A stretch of 64,000 nt of DNA from a virus. The notes below the pieces were generated by a model that saw only the letters and a program-made list of their open reading frames with translations, was not told the DNA's origin and did no database searches. The stretch is taken from positions 1-64,000 of IMG/VR virus record IMGVR_UViG_3300020469_000011; one strand, 5' to 3'. The position numbers and the translations under genes were made by a program. This document shows positions 6,609-14,670 of this stretch, piece by piece. The stretch's first letter is position 1. Each line of letters starts with the position of its first letter.

Positions 6609-7549
6609 TAAGCACCATCTCTGTTATATTGTTCAACTGTTCCAAGTTCTTCATACTCTAGAGGTAGATTTTTTACATTATCTCTACCTGTAATAATCAT
6701 CATACCAATACCACAATTGAAAGTTGCTCTCATTTGATAACTATCTAATCCTCCTCTTTCTTGTATCCATTCAAATAGAGATTGATTAGAATAAAATCTA
6801 TCAACTGATTTCCATGCAACTTCCATAGTACTCGGCAGCACACGATTTATATTATTAAATCCGCCGCCAGTAATATGCGCCATTGCTTTGACTTCAATTT
6901 TATTCTTTTTTAAATACTCTATTTTATCATTATAAAGGTAAGTTGGTTTTAATAATGAATGTATTAATTTTGAATCAGTTTCTTCATCAATTAATTTACG
7001 TATCAGACTAAAACCGTTACTATGAACACCACTACTATGCAATCCTAAAACTACATCTCCTTCTCTAATTTTATGTTTTATTTGTTTTGTTTTTATACCT
7101 ACTCCAAATCCACACACATCAAAATTTTCACCAGTAAACATTCCTGGCATTTCGGCAGTTTCTCCGCCAATTAATTTTACACTTATTGATTTACATGCAT
7201 TATGTATACCATTCAATATTTCTCTATAATCTGATTCATCTAATGAATTTGTCGCAAAATAATCCATAAAAAATAATGGCGTTGCTGATTCACATAACAT
7301 GTCATTAACAACCATAGCTACACAATCATAACCAACACTCATCATAGGACGTTTAAATCTTTTTTTAGCTTCCTTTGCCAAAATAGTTTTAGTACCAACA
7401 CCATCACAACTCATTACAAGGTCATAAAAAGTACGTCCTGGTAGTTTACATGTAGCAGCAAATTTACCTATTTGATCTGAAAATCCGCTGATATTTTTTA
7501 CAAGTTCATCAGCTAATTCTGTGTTTACTCCTGAAGATTTGTAATCCAT
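6608..7549 (-). CDS. purM: Phosphoribosylformylglycinamidine cyclo-ligase (AIR synthetase)
   Basis: PurM closes FGAM to AIR with ATP in de novo purine synthesis. The protein begins YKSSGVNTELADELV, has MSCDGVGTKTILA and VNDMLCESATPLFFMDYFAT (the ATP/phosphate site), LIGGETAEMPGMF, LGLHSSGVHSNGFSLIRKL and AHITGGGFNNINRVLP. At 313 residues it is slightly shorter than the usual ~345 but all core motifs are present. It follows purQ by two bases and ends in TAATG joining the next gene. Confidence 0.95.
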   Translation of the reverse strand: MDYKSSGVNTELADELVKNISGFSDQIGKFAATCKLPGRTFYDLVMSCDGVGTKTILAKEAKKRFKRPMMSVGYDCVAMVVNDMLCESATPLFFMDYFATNSLDESDYREILNGIHNACKSISVKLIGGETAEMPGMFTGENFDVCGFGVGIKTKQIKHKIREGDVVLGLHSSGVHSNGFSLIRKLIDEETDSKLIHSLLKPTYLYNDKIEYLKKNKIEVKAMAHITGGGFNNINRVLPSTMEVAWKSVDRFYSNQSLFEWIQERGGLDSYQMRATFNCGIGMMIITGRDNVKNLPLEYEELGTVEQYNRDGA

Positions 7550-7551
7550 TT

Positions 7552-8169
7552 TTACCTAGATAAAAAAGTATTTAATATTTTGTAACCGTCTTTGCTTTTA
7601 TGATATTCTTCAAAAGCACGTTCTGGATGAGGCATCAATCCAAGAACATTACCTTCATTGTTATATATACCAGCTATAGCATGTAAACTTCCATTTGGAA
7701 TAGGTGGCTTATAACGCCAAGCTACTTCAAAGTTAAAATGGTCTTTGTCATTACAATAAAATTGTCCGTCTCCATGTGCAATAGGCACCGTGATATATTT
7801 CAAATGATTGTCATATAATTCCACTTCTCTACATATAAATTTTAAAGTATCATTTCTATTTAAAGTACCTGGTAATATTTTACGTTCACATAAAATTTGA
7901 AATCCATTACAAATACCTAAAATTTTTCTACCGTCTTTAGCATATTTTTCTATATCATTCATAACTGGACTTAGACTTGCTAATTTACCAGAACGTAAAT
8001 AATCTCCATAACTAAATCCACCCGGTAAAACATACATGTCTAGTTTGGGAATGTTTGATTCTTTATGCCATATTGTAGTAACTTCAAACTCTTCGTATGT
8101 ATTTAAAAATTTTATTGTTTCTTGGTCACAGTTAGAACCAGGAAAAATTACTACTCCTACTTTAAACAT
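7552..8169 (-). CDS. purQ: FGAM synthase glutaminase subunit PurQ
   Basis: A class I glutamine amidotransferase of 205 residues that supplies ammonia to PurL. Motifs: the start VGVVIFPGSNCDQET, the oxyanion segment YVLPGGFSYGDYLRSG, the catalytic Cys in GICNGFQILCE, and the His/Glu pair in MPHPERAFEEY. Length is close to bacterial PurQ. It lies one base after purL and two bases before purM, so the three are one operon. Confidence 0.95.
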   Translation of the reverse strand: MFKVGVVIFPGSNCDQETIKFLNTYEEFEVTTIWHKESNIPKLDMYVLPGGFSYGDYLRSGKLASLSPVMNDIEKYAKDGRKILGICNGFQILCERKILPGTLNRNDTLKFICREVELYDNHLKYITVPIAHGDGQFYCNDKDHFNFEVAWRYKPPIPNGSLHAIAGIYNNEGNVLGLMPHPERAFEEYHKSKDGYKILNTFLSR

Positions 8170-8170
8170 A

Positions 8171-9730
8171 TTACCTTATTAATCCAATTACACCAATAAC
8201 AGGAGTTGGCATAATATTATCAAAATAAATTCCTTCTGTAGAATTATAGAAACTAACATTTCCACTCACAACTGGAAAATCTAATTTCTCACAGATGCTT
8301 TTCATTCCCTCAATAGTTTCTGAAAATTCATACATGATGTGAGACTCTTTAGGATTTCCAAAATTCAAACAATTTGTTAAAGCTATTGGTTCTGCACCAA
8401 CATCTTTTAATTGATTATAAGATTCTTCAATGCAATTTTGTATTCCTTGTTTTGGATTTTGATAACAAGCATAAGGATCACTATTTGTTGTCATTGCTAA
8501 GTATTTGTCTTTATTAGTAATTTTAACAATAGCAACCGGCTCTCTAATTCCTTTAACCGTATTTCCTTGAACTTGACTATCAAATTGATCCCAAACCCAA
8601 TTCATATCAAAATCCATATCTATTTTTGGATGTGCTTTTTCACGATGTCTTTTTTCTTTCCAATTATTTTCTTCATACTCTAATATATTCAACGGAATAT
8701 TACAACATATTTTATTATCTTTATAAACAATAAAATGCTTGTCATCAATTAATTTTCCTATTTCTACACAATCTAAATCCCATTTGTCAAATATATCAAA
8801 AACTTCCTCATTTACATTTTCATCAAGAACAAATAACATTCTCTCTTGACTTTCACTTAATAATATTTCCCAAGGTTCCATACCTTTTTCTCTCAGCGGA
8901 ACTTTGTCTATGTGTATTTCAATACCTAGATTACCTTTAATTGCTATTTCTGTAGTTGAACTAGTGAGTCCTGCTGCTCCCATATCTTGTGCTGCAATAA
9001 CATAACCTGTTGAAAATAGTTCTAAACTTGCTTCTAGTAAGAGTTTTTCAAAAAATGGATCACCTACTTGAACAGTAGGTCTTTTATCTTCTTCTCCACT
9101 AAAAGTTTCACTTGCCATTGTTGCACCACCAATACCATCTCTACCTGTTTTTGCACCTACATAATAAACAGTTCCTTTTTTGGCAGGTTTACTAATAAAG
9201 ATTTGTTTATCAGTATAACCAACACACATTGCATTTACTAAAGGATTTCTTTCATAACAATCAGCTAAAGTTATTTTGCTACTTACTGTAGGAACACCTA
9301 CACAATTGCCGTAATTACTTAATCCTCCTACAACACCTTCAATAATATTTTTTGTTTTTGTAATATTAGGAGAACCGAAATAAAGACTATTCAAATTTGC
9401 AATAGGTCTACATCCCATTGTAAATATATCTCTCATAATTCCACCAACACCAGTCGCCGCACCTTGAAAGGGTTCAATATAACTTGGGTGATTATGCGAC
9501 TCCATTTTAAAAGCTACTTTATCACTCTCACCAATGTCAATAACTCCTGCATTTTCGCCAGGACCATATAAAACATTTTTATTATGAATATAAAGTTTTT
9601 TTAATAAATTTTTAGAAGATTTATAACTACAGTGTTCTGACCACATTGCATCAAAAACTGCCAACTCCGTTTGACTGGGAACTCGCCAGAGCCTTTTTTC
9701 TATAAGACGTATCTCTTCTTTAGCTAACAT
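8171..9730 (-). CDS. purL: FGAM synthase subunit PurL, lacking the last domain
   Basis: The small-type PurL that works with PurS and PurQ to make FGAM. I start it at 9730 (MLAKEEIRLIEKRLWRVPSQ); an upstream ATG at 9760 adds an unlikely hydrophobic decapeptide. Visible motifs: WSEHCSYKSSK, FKMESHNHPSYIEPFQGAATG, VGAKTGRDGIGGATMAS and MGAAGLTSSTTE in the first half, then LTNCLNFGNP and PVVSGNVSFYN. The protein ends right after TPVIGVIGLI at 519 residues. Family members (about 600-740 aa) continue with a second AIRS_C-type domain that is absent here. It overlaps purS by 11 bases. Confidence 0.92.
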   Translation of the reverse strand: MLAKEEIRLIEKRLWRVPSQTELAVFDAMWSEHCSYKSSKNLLKKLYIHNKNVLYGPGENAGVIDIGESDKVAFKMESHNHPSYIEPFQGAATGVGGIMRDIFTMGCRPIANLNSLYFGSPNITKTKNIIEGVVGGLSNYGNCVGVPTVSSKITLADCYERNPLVNAMCVGYTDKQIFISKPAKKGTVYYVGAKTGRDGIGGATMASETFSGEEDKRPTVQVGDPFFEKLLLEASLELFSTGYVIAAQDMGAAGLTSSTTEIAIKGNLGIEIHIDKVPLREKGMEPWEILLSESQERMLFVLDENVNEEVFDIFDKWDLDCVEIGKLIDDKHFIVYKDNKICCNIPLNILEYEENNWKEKRHREKAHPKIDMDFDMNWVWDQFDSQVQGNTVKGIREPVAIVKITNKDKYLAMTTNSDPYACYQNPKQGIQNCIEESYNQLKDVGAEPIALTNCLNFGNPKESHIMYEFSETIEGMKSICEKLDFPVVSGNVSFYNSTEGIYFDNIMPTPVIGVIGLIR

Positions 9731-9959
9731 TATAAATCTCACAATCATACAAAAGGTCATTTACAAAAATTTCTTTTACAAAATTTTCAATACCTTCTGT
9801 ACCAAGTTCATTTGCAACGTCATCATCTATATTAACATAAAAGATTTGTCCAACTTTAATCTCTTTTATTCCTGATTGTAGTTCTAACTTTTTCTGTATT
9901 ACTTCTCCCTCTATGTCTTTTATTCCTTCTCTCAACTTCGTCTTTATTTCTATAAACAT
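9720..9959 (-). CDS. purS: FGAM synthase accessory subunit PurS
   Basis: A 79-residue PurS, the small subunit that bridges PurL and PurQ. The start FIEIKTKLREGIKDIEGEVI and middle GIKEIKVGQIFYVNID match the family's first strand, helix and second strand, and the tail NDLLYDCEIYNVS matches the final strand. The first 104 bases overlap the end of purD in another frame. The last 11 overlap purL. Confidence 0.88.
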   Translation of the reverse strand: MFIEIKTKLREGIKDIEGEVIQKKLELQSGIKEIKVGQIFYVNIDDDVANELGTEGIENFVKEIFVNDLLYDCEIYNVS

Positions 9960-11193
9960 ACTCCTCTCCTATATCTTTTCTATATGCTATATTGTCAAAA
10001 CATATCTTATCAATCTCATTATACACGTTTCCTCTTGCTTTGTCAAGCATTTCTCCGAGAGCAGTTACATTTAGCACCCTACCTCCTTTGGTTTTGAATT
10101 TTTGAGCGGTCTCATCAAATTCTGTAGCAGCATGAAAAACTTGGACATCTTTATTTACATTTTCCAATCCCTTTATAATATGATCTATTTTATATTCTGT
10201 CGGGTATCCTTGAGAACATAAAGACACTGTAATCGCAGAACCTTCATAAAATTTAGGTTCTGGTAAATCTTCTAATCCGCCTTTCGCCATTGCCATAAGA
10301 TAGGGAGCAAGATCGTCTTCCATTAACATCATTAATACCTGACATTCAGGATCTCCAAATCTTACATTATATTCTATTACATAAGGACCTGTTTCATTGA
10401 TCATTAATCCAATATAAAGAATTCCTTTATATTTTAATCCTTCAAGTCGCATACCATTTAAAGTTGGTTTTATAATACTGTTTTCAATTATTTTTTTCAT
10501 TTTGTCTGTAATTAAAGGATGTGGTGCTATCGCTCCCATACCTCCAGTATTCGGTCCTTTATCACCATCTTCCAATCTTTTATAATCTTTACAATACGGT
10601 AATACCTTGTAAGTATCTCCGTCTGACATGACAAAACAACTTGCTTCAAAACCTGATATAAAATCTTCAAATAATACTTTATTACTAGGTGACTTGTACC
10701 TATTATTAATAAAGATATGTGGAATATTGCTCCAAGCTTCTTGTTTAGATTTTGCAATTACTACTCCTTTCCCGCCACAAAGACCATCTTCTTTTATAAC
10801 TACAGGATAGTATTCATTTTCTAGATTGAGAGGATCTATGCTAACAATTTTATGTGGACGATCATTCCTATATGCATCAAGATCTAATAGTGCTTGAGTC
10901 ATTCCTTCTGGATTTCTTGTGTATGTCAACCATCTAGCTGTTGGTATATCCCATCTTTGCATGAACTGTTTCGCCCACAACTTGCTAGATTCTAATCTAG
11001 CAGCAAGTCTATTTGGACCTACGATGGGTGTATGAGTGAATTGATATCTATCTACAATACCATTTGCTAAAGGTGCTTCTGGTCCAACAAAGGCCAAATC
11101 TGGATAATTATTGGTAACAACGTGACCATCTTTTTCTAATTTCCATTTTATTGCGGCTTCTCTACCTCCAGAGCCTATTAAATCTATTTTCAC
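9856..11193 (-). CDS. purD: Phosphoribosylamine-glycine ligase (GAR synthetase)
   Basis: An ATP-grasp ligase of 445 residues joining phosphoribosylamine and glycine. It begins IDLIGSGGREAAIKWKL, then LAFVGPEAPLANGIVD, VVIKEDGLCGGKGVVIAKS (ATP-grasp), DGDKGPNTGGMGAIAPHP, and YIEYNVRFGDPECQ-type metal ligands (VIEYNVRFGDPE). The family normally ends near the YRKDIG motif. Here about 30 extra, very basic residues follow, encoded by DNA that also encodes the start of PurS. The starting methionine is already one strand before the GxGGRE loop, so the start is secure. Confidence 0.94.
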   Translation of the reverse strand: MKIDLIGSGGREAAIKWKLEKDGHVVTNNYPDLAFVGPEAPLANGIVDRYQFTHTPIVGPNRLAARLESSKLWAKQFMQRWDIPTARWLTYTRNPEGMTQALLDLDAYRNDRPHKIVSIDPLNLENEYYPVVIKEDGLCGGKGVVIAKSKQEAWSNIPHIFINNRYKSPSNKVLFEDFISGFEASCFVMSDGDTYKVLPYCKDYKRLEDGDKGPNTGGMGAIAPHPLITDKMKKIIENSIIKPTLNGMRLEGLKYKGILYIGLMINETGPYVIEYNVRFGDPECQVLMMLMEDDLAPYLMAMAKGGLEDLPEPKFYEGSAITVSLCSQGYPTEYKIDHIIKGLENVNKDVQVFHAATEFDETAQKFKTKGGRVLNVTALGEMLDKARGNVYNEIDKICFDNIAYRKDIGEEYVYRNKDEVERRNKRHRGRSNTEKVRTTIRNKRD

Positions 11194-11204
11194 TTTTCAA
11201 TCTC

Positions 11205-11738
11205 TTAAAATACATTATTATCAACTACATTAACATTTTCTTTACTATAAACAGTATTAAACTCGGCATTAATAACATCAATTTCTTTTTCTTGTTTATT
11301 TCTTTCATCGTTTAACTTATGATGAAGATCAACGTCACTTAGTGCAAGAATTTCTATTGCCAATAAAGCAGCATTTTTGGAATTGTTAATCGCAACAGTA
11401 GCTACAGGAACTCCTCTTGGCATTTGAACAATAGATAATAAACTATCTAATCCTTCGGCTGTTGAGGTTCTTACTGGCACTCCGATTACTGGTAGCACAG
11501 TTAGAGCAGCAAACATACCTGGTAAATGAGCGGCTCCACCAGCGCCAGCGATGATTACTTTAAATCCATCATCAACTGCAGATTTTGCATATTTTGTCAT
11601 TTTGAGTGGAGTTCTATGTGCGGATAATATTCTTTTTTCATAAGAAACATTATAATACTCAAGAGTATCACAAGCAGGTTTCATTACTTCCCAATCACTT
11701 TTACTTCCCATTACAACACTTACAACTGGATTTTCCAT
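11205..11738 (-). CDS. purE: N5-carboxyaminoimidazole ribonucleotide mutase
   Basis: Class I PurE converts N5-CAIR to CAIR. Motifs: MGSKSDWEVMKPA at the N-terminus, SAHRTPLKM with the active-site His, IIAGAGGAAHLPGM and GVPVATVAINNSKNAALLA. The start at 11738 is chosen because AAGGAG lies seven bases upstream; an ATG five codons earlier would put that ribosome site inside the gene. No PurK is visible, so host PurK would supply N5-CAIR. The C-terminal ~20 residues (after RNKQEKEIDV) are a phage-specific tail. Confidence 0.95.
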   Translation of the reverse strand: MENPVVSVVMGSKSDWEVMKPACDTLEYYNVSYEKRILSAHRTPLKMTKYAKSAVDDGFKVIIAGAGGAAHLPGMFAALTVLPVIGVPVRTSTAEGLDSLLSIVQMPRGVPVATVAINNSKNAALLAIEILALSDVDLHHKLNDERNKQEKEIDVINAEFNTVYSKENVNVVDNNVF

Positions 11739-11739
11739 A

Positions 11740-11970
11740 TTATTCTCCTTCATGATTTATAGTTTTATCATCAATAAAATATTTTTCTATCATGTCTATT
11801 TGTTCTTGATACTTAGCAATCATATCTATTTCTCCTTCTATAGCTTCTAATATATCACTATGTTCTCCAATACCCACTGGATTATTTAAATACACTTCTA
11901 CATTTGTTTTGTGTTTGTCTATTTTTCCTTTAGCATGAGATACTAAAGAGTTTATAATTATCTGTCTCAT
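11740..11970 (-). CDS. Conserved T4-like marine phage protein (76 aa)
   Basis: A small helical protein beginning MRQIIINSLVSHAKGKIDKH and containing NNPVGIGEHSDILEAIE, then a long acidic helix (MIAKYQEQIDMIEKYF). I recognise this pattern from conserved hypothetical proteins of marine T4-like phages. No biochemical role is known to me. It sits between purE (one base away) and the dihydroorotate-dehydrogenase-like gene. Confidence 0.65.
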   Translation of the reverse strand: MRQIIINSLVSHAKGKIDKHKTNVEVYLNNPVGIGEHSDILEAIEGEIDMIAKYQEQIDMIEKYFIDDKTINHEGE

Positions 11971-11971
11971 T

Positions 11972-12694
11972 TCATCTCTCCATTAATATTTTATATAATT
12001 TATAAGGATTAAAACAAACAGTTCCTAAAGATATTCCGTTTGCACCGTGATCTAAGTATCTTTTTATATCTGTTTTATTTTCTATTCCTCCACCAGCTAT
12101 TATTTCTAAGTTAGAAATGTTTAAAGATTTTAATATATCAATTATTTTAATAACATAAGGATATAAAATTTTACCAGATTGTCCACCTTTATCTGTTAAA
12201 AATGTATTACAGCAATGTATGCTTGTAAATCCAGTATTGATAAGTTTTTCTATTTCTTTTTGCTCAAAGGTGGGAGAAATTTTAACAATAACTTTTCTTT
12301 GATTTGTTAAAAACTTTTCTATACCTTGTGTGTAATTTTCAAAATGTTTGATATTTGGACAACTTAAATTTAATTCAACATCTACATCATCAGGAACTAC
12401 TTCTGATAATATAGACCAATCATCAGATTCAATTGCTGCTAATGAAAGTATTTCTTTTTTATTTTTTCTATATTTTTTTAGGCCAAATTCAATTCCAGGA
12501 TTTCTTAAACCTATAGAATTGTACCATGATCCATTAGAATAGCGTAAAGTTTTTAGTATCTGTTTTATTAGACCTTTACGTTTGTAAAGAGTGAAAGAAC
12601 CTCTTACGCTTTTTGTATTGTTAGTATGAATGTAATTTCCGAACGGAGCCGCTATGTAAGTAGAAATCAATTCACTAGATTCATTATTAATCAT
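11972..12694 (-). CDS. Dihydroorotate dehydrogenase-like flavoprotein
   Basis: A 240-residue TIM-barrel protein of the DHODH family, which oxidises dihydroorotate to orotate in pyrimidine synthesis. Recognisable segments: NSIGLRNPGIE, VELNLSCPNIK (substrate/FMN-binding Asn), VIVKISPT, GGQSGKILYPY, LEIIAGGGIENK and ANGISLGTVCF, the last two forming the FMN phosphate site. It is shorter than cellular enzymes (about 300 aa), missing the N-terminal part. The catalytic base is CCNT-like rather than an obvious Ser/Cys in the usual loop, so activity is likely but not certain. Confidence 0.75.
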   Translation of the reverse strand: MINNESSELISTYIAAPFGNYIHTNNTKSVRGSFTLYKRKGLIKQILKTLRYSNGSWYNSIGLRNPGIEFGLKKYRKNKKEILSLAAIESDDWSILSEVVPDDVDVELNLSCPNIKHFENYTQGIEKFLTNQRKVIVKISPTFEQKEIEKLINTGFTSIHCCNTFLTDKGGQSGKILYPYVIKIIDILKSLNISNLEIIAGGGIENKTDIKRYLDHGANGISLGTVCFNPYKLYKILMER

Positions 12695-12699
12695 ATGTT

Positions 12700-12912
12700 T
12701 TATTTTTTATATTCTGGTAAGTCCTTGTGTTTAGTTGATGCAAATTTTTTAACATCTTTCAATGAAATTCCTTTAGCAATTTTTTTTACTTCATCAGAAG
12801 CATCTTTCATTTCACCCTTTTTATAAGCATACACCATACCCATCAATTTTTGTTGACTTTTTGATAATGCTTTTTCTAGGATAACTTCCTGAAATTCTTT
12901 GAAGCTTTTCAT
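12700..12912 (-). CDS. DUF3008-like protein with capsid-targeting-type N-terminus
   Basis: The first 13 residues (MKSFKEFQEVILE) match the T4 pattern of a capsid-targeting sequence, M-K-x-[FY]-x-x-F, ending in an [IL]-x-E site of the kind cut by the gp21 prohead protease. The remainder (SQQKLMGMVYAYKKGE, then FASTKHKDLPEY) is the DUF3008 pattern found in many tailed phages. It may be a small protein packaged with the DNA. It overlaps the 46-residue gene upstream by four bases and lies downstream of the late promoter at 13095. Confidence 0.7.
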   Translation of the reverse strand: MKSFKEFQEVILEKALSKSQQKLMGMVYAYKKGEMKDASDEVKKIAKGISLKDVKKFASTKHKDLPEYKK

Positions 12913-13049
12913 TCCTCTTTTTTATCCTTACCTTTATCATCTTTTTTGGCTTTGGCTAAAATAGCTTTTTGTAAAGCGGGAGGTAATTTTTTTTGCTTTG
13001 CTGTAAGTGCTTCTGTTATTTCTTCTATAAATTGTTTAAATGGTTTCAT
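12909..13049 (-). CDS. Small capsid-targeted-type basic protein (46 aa)
   Basis: Begins MKPFKQFIEEITE followed by A, again a T4-like capsid-targeting start with an I-T-E protease-type site at residues 11-13. The rest is very basic (LPPALQKAILAKAKKDDKGK). After cleavage about 33 residues would remain, suiting a DNA-associated internal head peptide. It is the first gene after the late promoter at 13095-13102. The family is known to me only as conserved hypothetical proteins of marine T4-like phages. Confidence 0.6.
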   Translation of the reverse strand: MKPFKQFIEEITEALTAKQKKLPPALQKAILAKAKKDDKGKDKKEE

Positions 13050-13094
13050 TTTCTTTCTTTTTATTAGAATTTAATTTATAATTATATTTACATC

Positions 13095-13102
13095 TATTTA
13101 TC
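13095..13102 (-). promoter_or_regulatory. T4-type late promoter (GATAAATA)
   Basis: On the minus strand GATAAATA differs from the late consensus in one base. It lies about 45 bases before the start at 13049 and overlaps the stop of the binding-protein-like gene. Confidence 0.5.
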
Positions 13103-13550
13103 AATTAATTACAATAGGTATAATTTTTAATCCTATTATATCTGCAAGACCTTCGGTGTCTGAATTACTAAATGCTATAGCATTTTTATCTGCCATTACT
13201 TCTCTATACGTTTCCATAATTGTTTGTTTTACATCAACTTGTTCTAATTGACCTCTTGCTATTTTCTCTTCAATTTTTCTTTTAAGTAAATGTGGAGGTA
13301 ATACTGAAATTTCACGTACTACAGAATCTAATAAAATAGAATCTTTACCATATAATACAATAACAATTTTTGTTTCAACACCTTGAATAACTTCTGCTCT
13401 ACCTTCCAAAACATACATCAACTCTTCTCCACTTATCTCAGTAAGCCTGTTTTGAGGGTGAACCGCTATAGAATTATCTGCCTGCGTATTCGTAAATAAT
13501 ATCGAAAACGCTAATATTAAACTAAAAAACGTAAGTAATAGAAGCCGCAT
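13101..13550 (-). CDS. Secreted PBP-like (PstS-type fold) periplasmic protein
   Basis: A signal peptide is evident (MRLLLLTFFSLILAFSILFT, then NTQA-DN). The mature 125 residues contain ISGEELMYVLEGRAEVIQG, IVIVLYGKDS and the end NAIAFSNSDTEGLADIIGLKIIPI, which resemble the phosphate-ABC-transporter-type binding proteins that sit next to porin-like genes in marine gammaproteobacteria. It is only about half the length of a full PstS, so it probably represents one lobe. The first 29 bases overlap the porin gene, so translation is coupled. Ligand unknown. Confidence 0.65.
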   Translation of the reverse strand: MRLLLLTFFSLILAFSILFTNTQADNSIAVHPQNRLTEISGEELMYVLEGRAEVIQGVETKIVIVLYGKDSILLDSVVREISVLPPHLLKRKIEEKIARGQLEQVDVKQTIMETYREVMADKNAIAFSNSDTEGLADIIGLKIIPIVIN

Positions 13551-14670
13551 AGGTTTCCCAAGTTTCCTTTAAATTAGTATTAGTTAACCTTCTATTTTCT
13601 TTCCAAGTTAACTGTTGTGTGCCGTTGGTGTGACTGTACTGTCCCTTAAAAATTAAATTATCAAAATGATCATAAGAAAAACCGGTTCCTCTATGAGTTT
13701 CTTTATCATCGTTTTCTAATACATCGTAGCCGTAGTTTGCCCATAATTTATATTTATGATTACGGTATTGAATCATAGTATTCCAGAATTGATATTTATA
13801 CGGTCCCAATCTATATCCGTAATATTTTTGTGTTAAATCATTTGCTGTTCCATCACCAACTCGCAGTCTATCTATTTTTTCAAGTGTAAAAATAAAATCT
13901 CTCCAATAATATTCACCAGCATTATATCTATAAACATAATTTAGATCTACTAAATCATATTGTCTATCTTCTTCTTTTATTGACTTATTTAAATTGTAAA
14001 ATTTAGGTGTTGGATAAAAATCTGTTGTAATACTACCTTCAATTTGACGATATCTAAAACTATTGTAATAAAATTCTAATTGATATGAATAATTAATATT
14101 TTGTGATTGTGCGTCCATTCCCCTAAAGTTTTGAGTATAATCTTCTTTTGGACGTAAATCACTATTTCTACCTATCAAATATTCTAATTCAAAACATGCT
14201 CTACCAATATGCATTCTACCGAAAAAAGAATGACCGTCAATTGACGTTAGAAGTTGTCTTGTGTTTTGCCATACCATATTTGTTGGATAATATTGCAAAA
14301 CAAAAGGTCTTTCAGGTGCAAATTTAGTATCACTCCAAAATCCAAAAGGTACACTTAATCTACCAATTCTATATCCTACTCCATAATCTCTTTTATTAAA
14401 GTCCGCTTGTACAAAAGAATAATTAAAATCTAATTGTCTATCATCATCATACGCTGATTCATAAACAAATAAACTATTCCATTTTAAAATCTTTGTTAAA
14501 TTTACATTTAATTGTAAGCCTAATTCAACATTAGCATGATTTTCTGGTAATTCATTTTCTGTTGTTTCAACATAACTTGTTGTAAGCCATGAACGTGTGC
14601 TTAAACGTAAGTCTGCGTTTGCTATTCCGTATACTAAACAGAATATTAGCGTAAGAACTATTTTTTTCAT
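13522..14670 (-). CDS. Outer-membrane porin-like beta-barrel
   Basis: A 382-residue protein with a signal peptide (MKKIVLTLIFCLVYGIANA-D) and alternating aromatic/polar strands throughout (for example FRYRQIEGSITTDFYP and YKLWANYGYDVLEN). It ends in YVF; a C-terminal Phe is the hallmark recognised by the outer-membrane assembly machinery. It overlaps the upstream coiled-coil gene by four bases and the downstream binding-protein-like gene by 29. A barrel of this size could have about 16 strands. A phage gene for such a barrel is unusual; altered host uptake or receptor masking are guesses. Confidence 0.75.
   Translation of the reverse strand: MKKIVLTLIFCLVYGIANADLRLSTRSWLTTSYVETTENELPENHANVELGLQLNVNLTKILKWNSLFVYESAYDDDRQLDFNYSFVQADFNKRDYGVGYRIGRLSVPFGFWSDTKFAPERPFVLQYYPTNMVWQNTRQLLTSIDGHSFFGRMHIGRACFELEYLIGRNSDLRPKEDYTQNFRGMDAQSQNINYSYQLEFYYNSFRYRQIEGSITTDFYPTPKFYNLNKSIKEEDRQYDLVDLNYVYRYNAGEYYWRDFIFTLEKIDRLRVGDGTANDLTQKYYGYRLGPYKYQFWNTMIQYRNHKYKLWANYGYDVLENDDKETHRGTGFSYDHFDNLIFKGQYSHTNGTQQLTWKENRRLTNTNLKETWETYAASITYVF

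Noticed and set aside
10527-10810. Frames on both strands inside purD
   Set aside because: PurD motifs run through the whole segment in the coding frame; the others are by-products.
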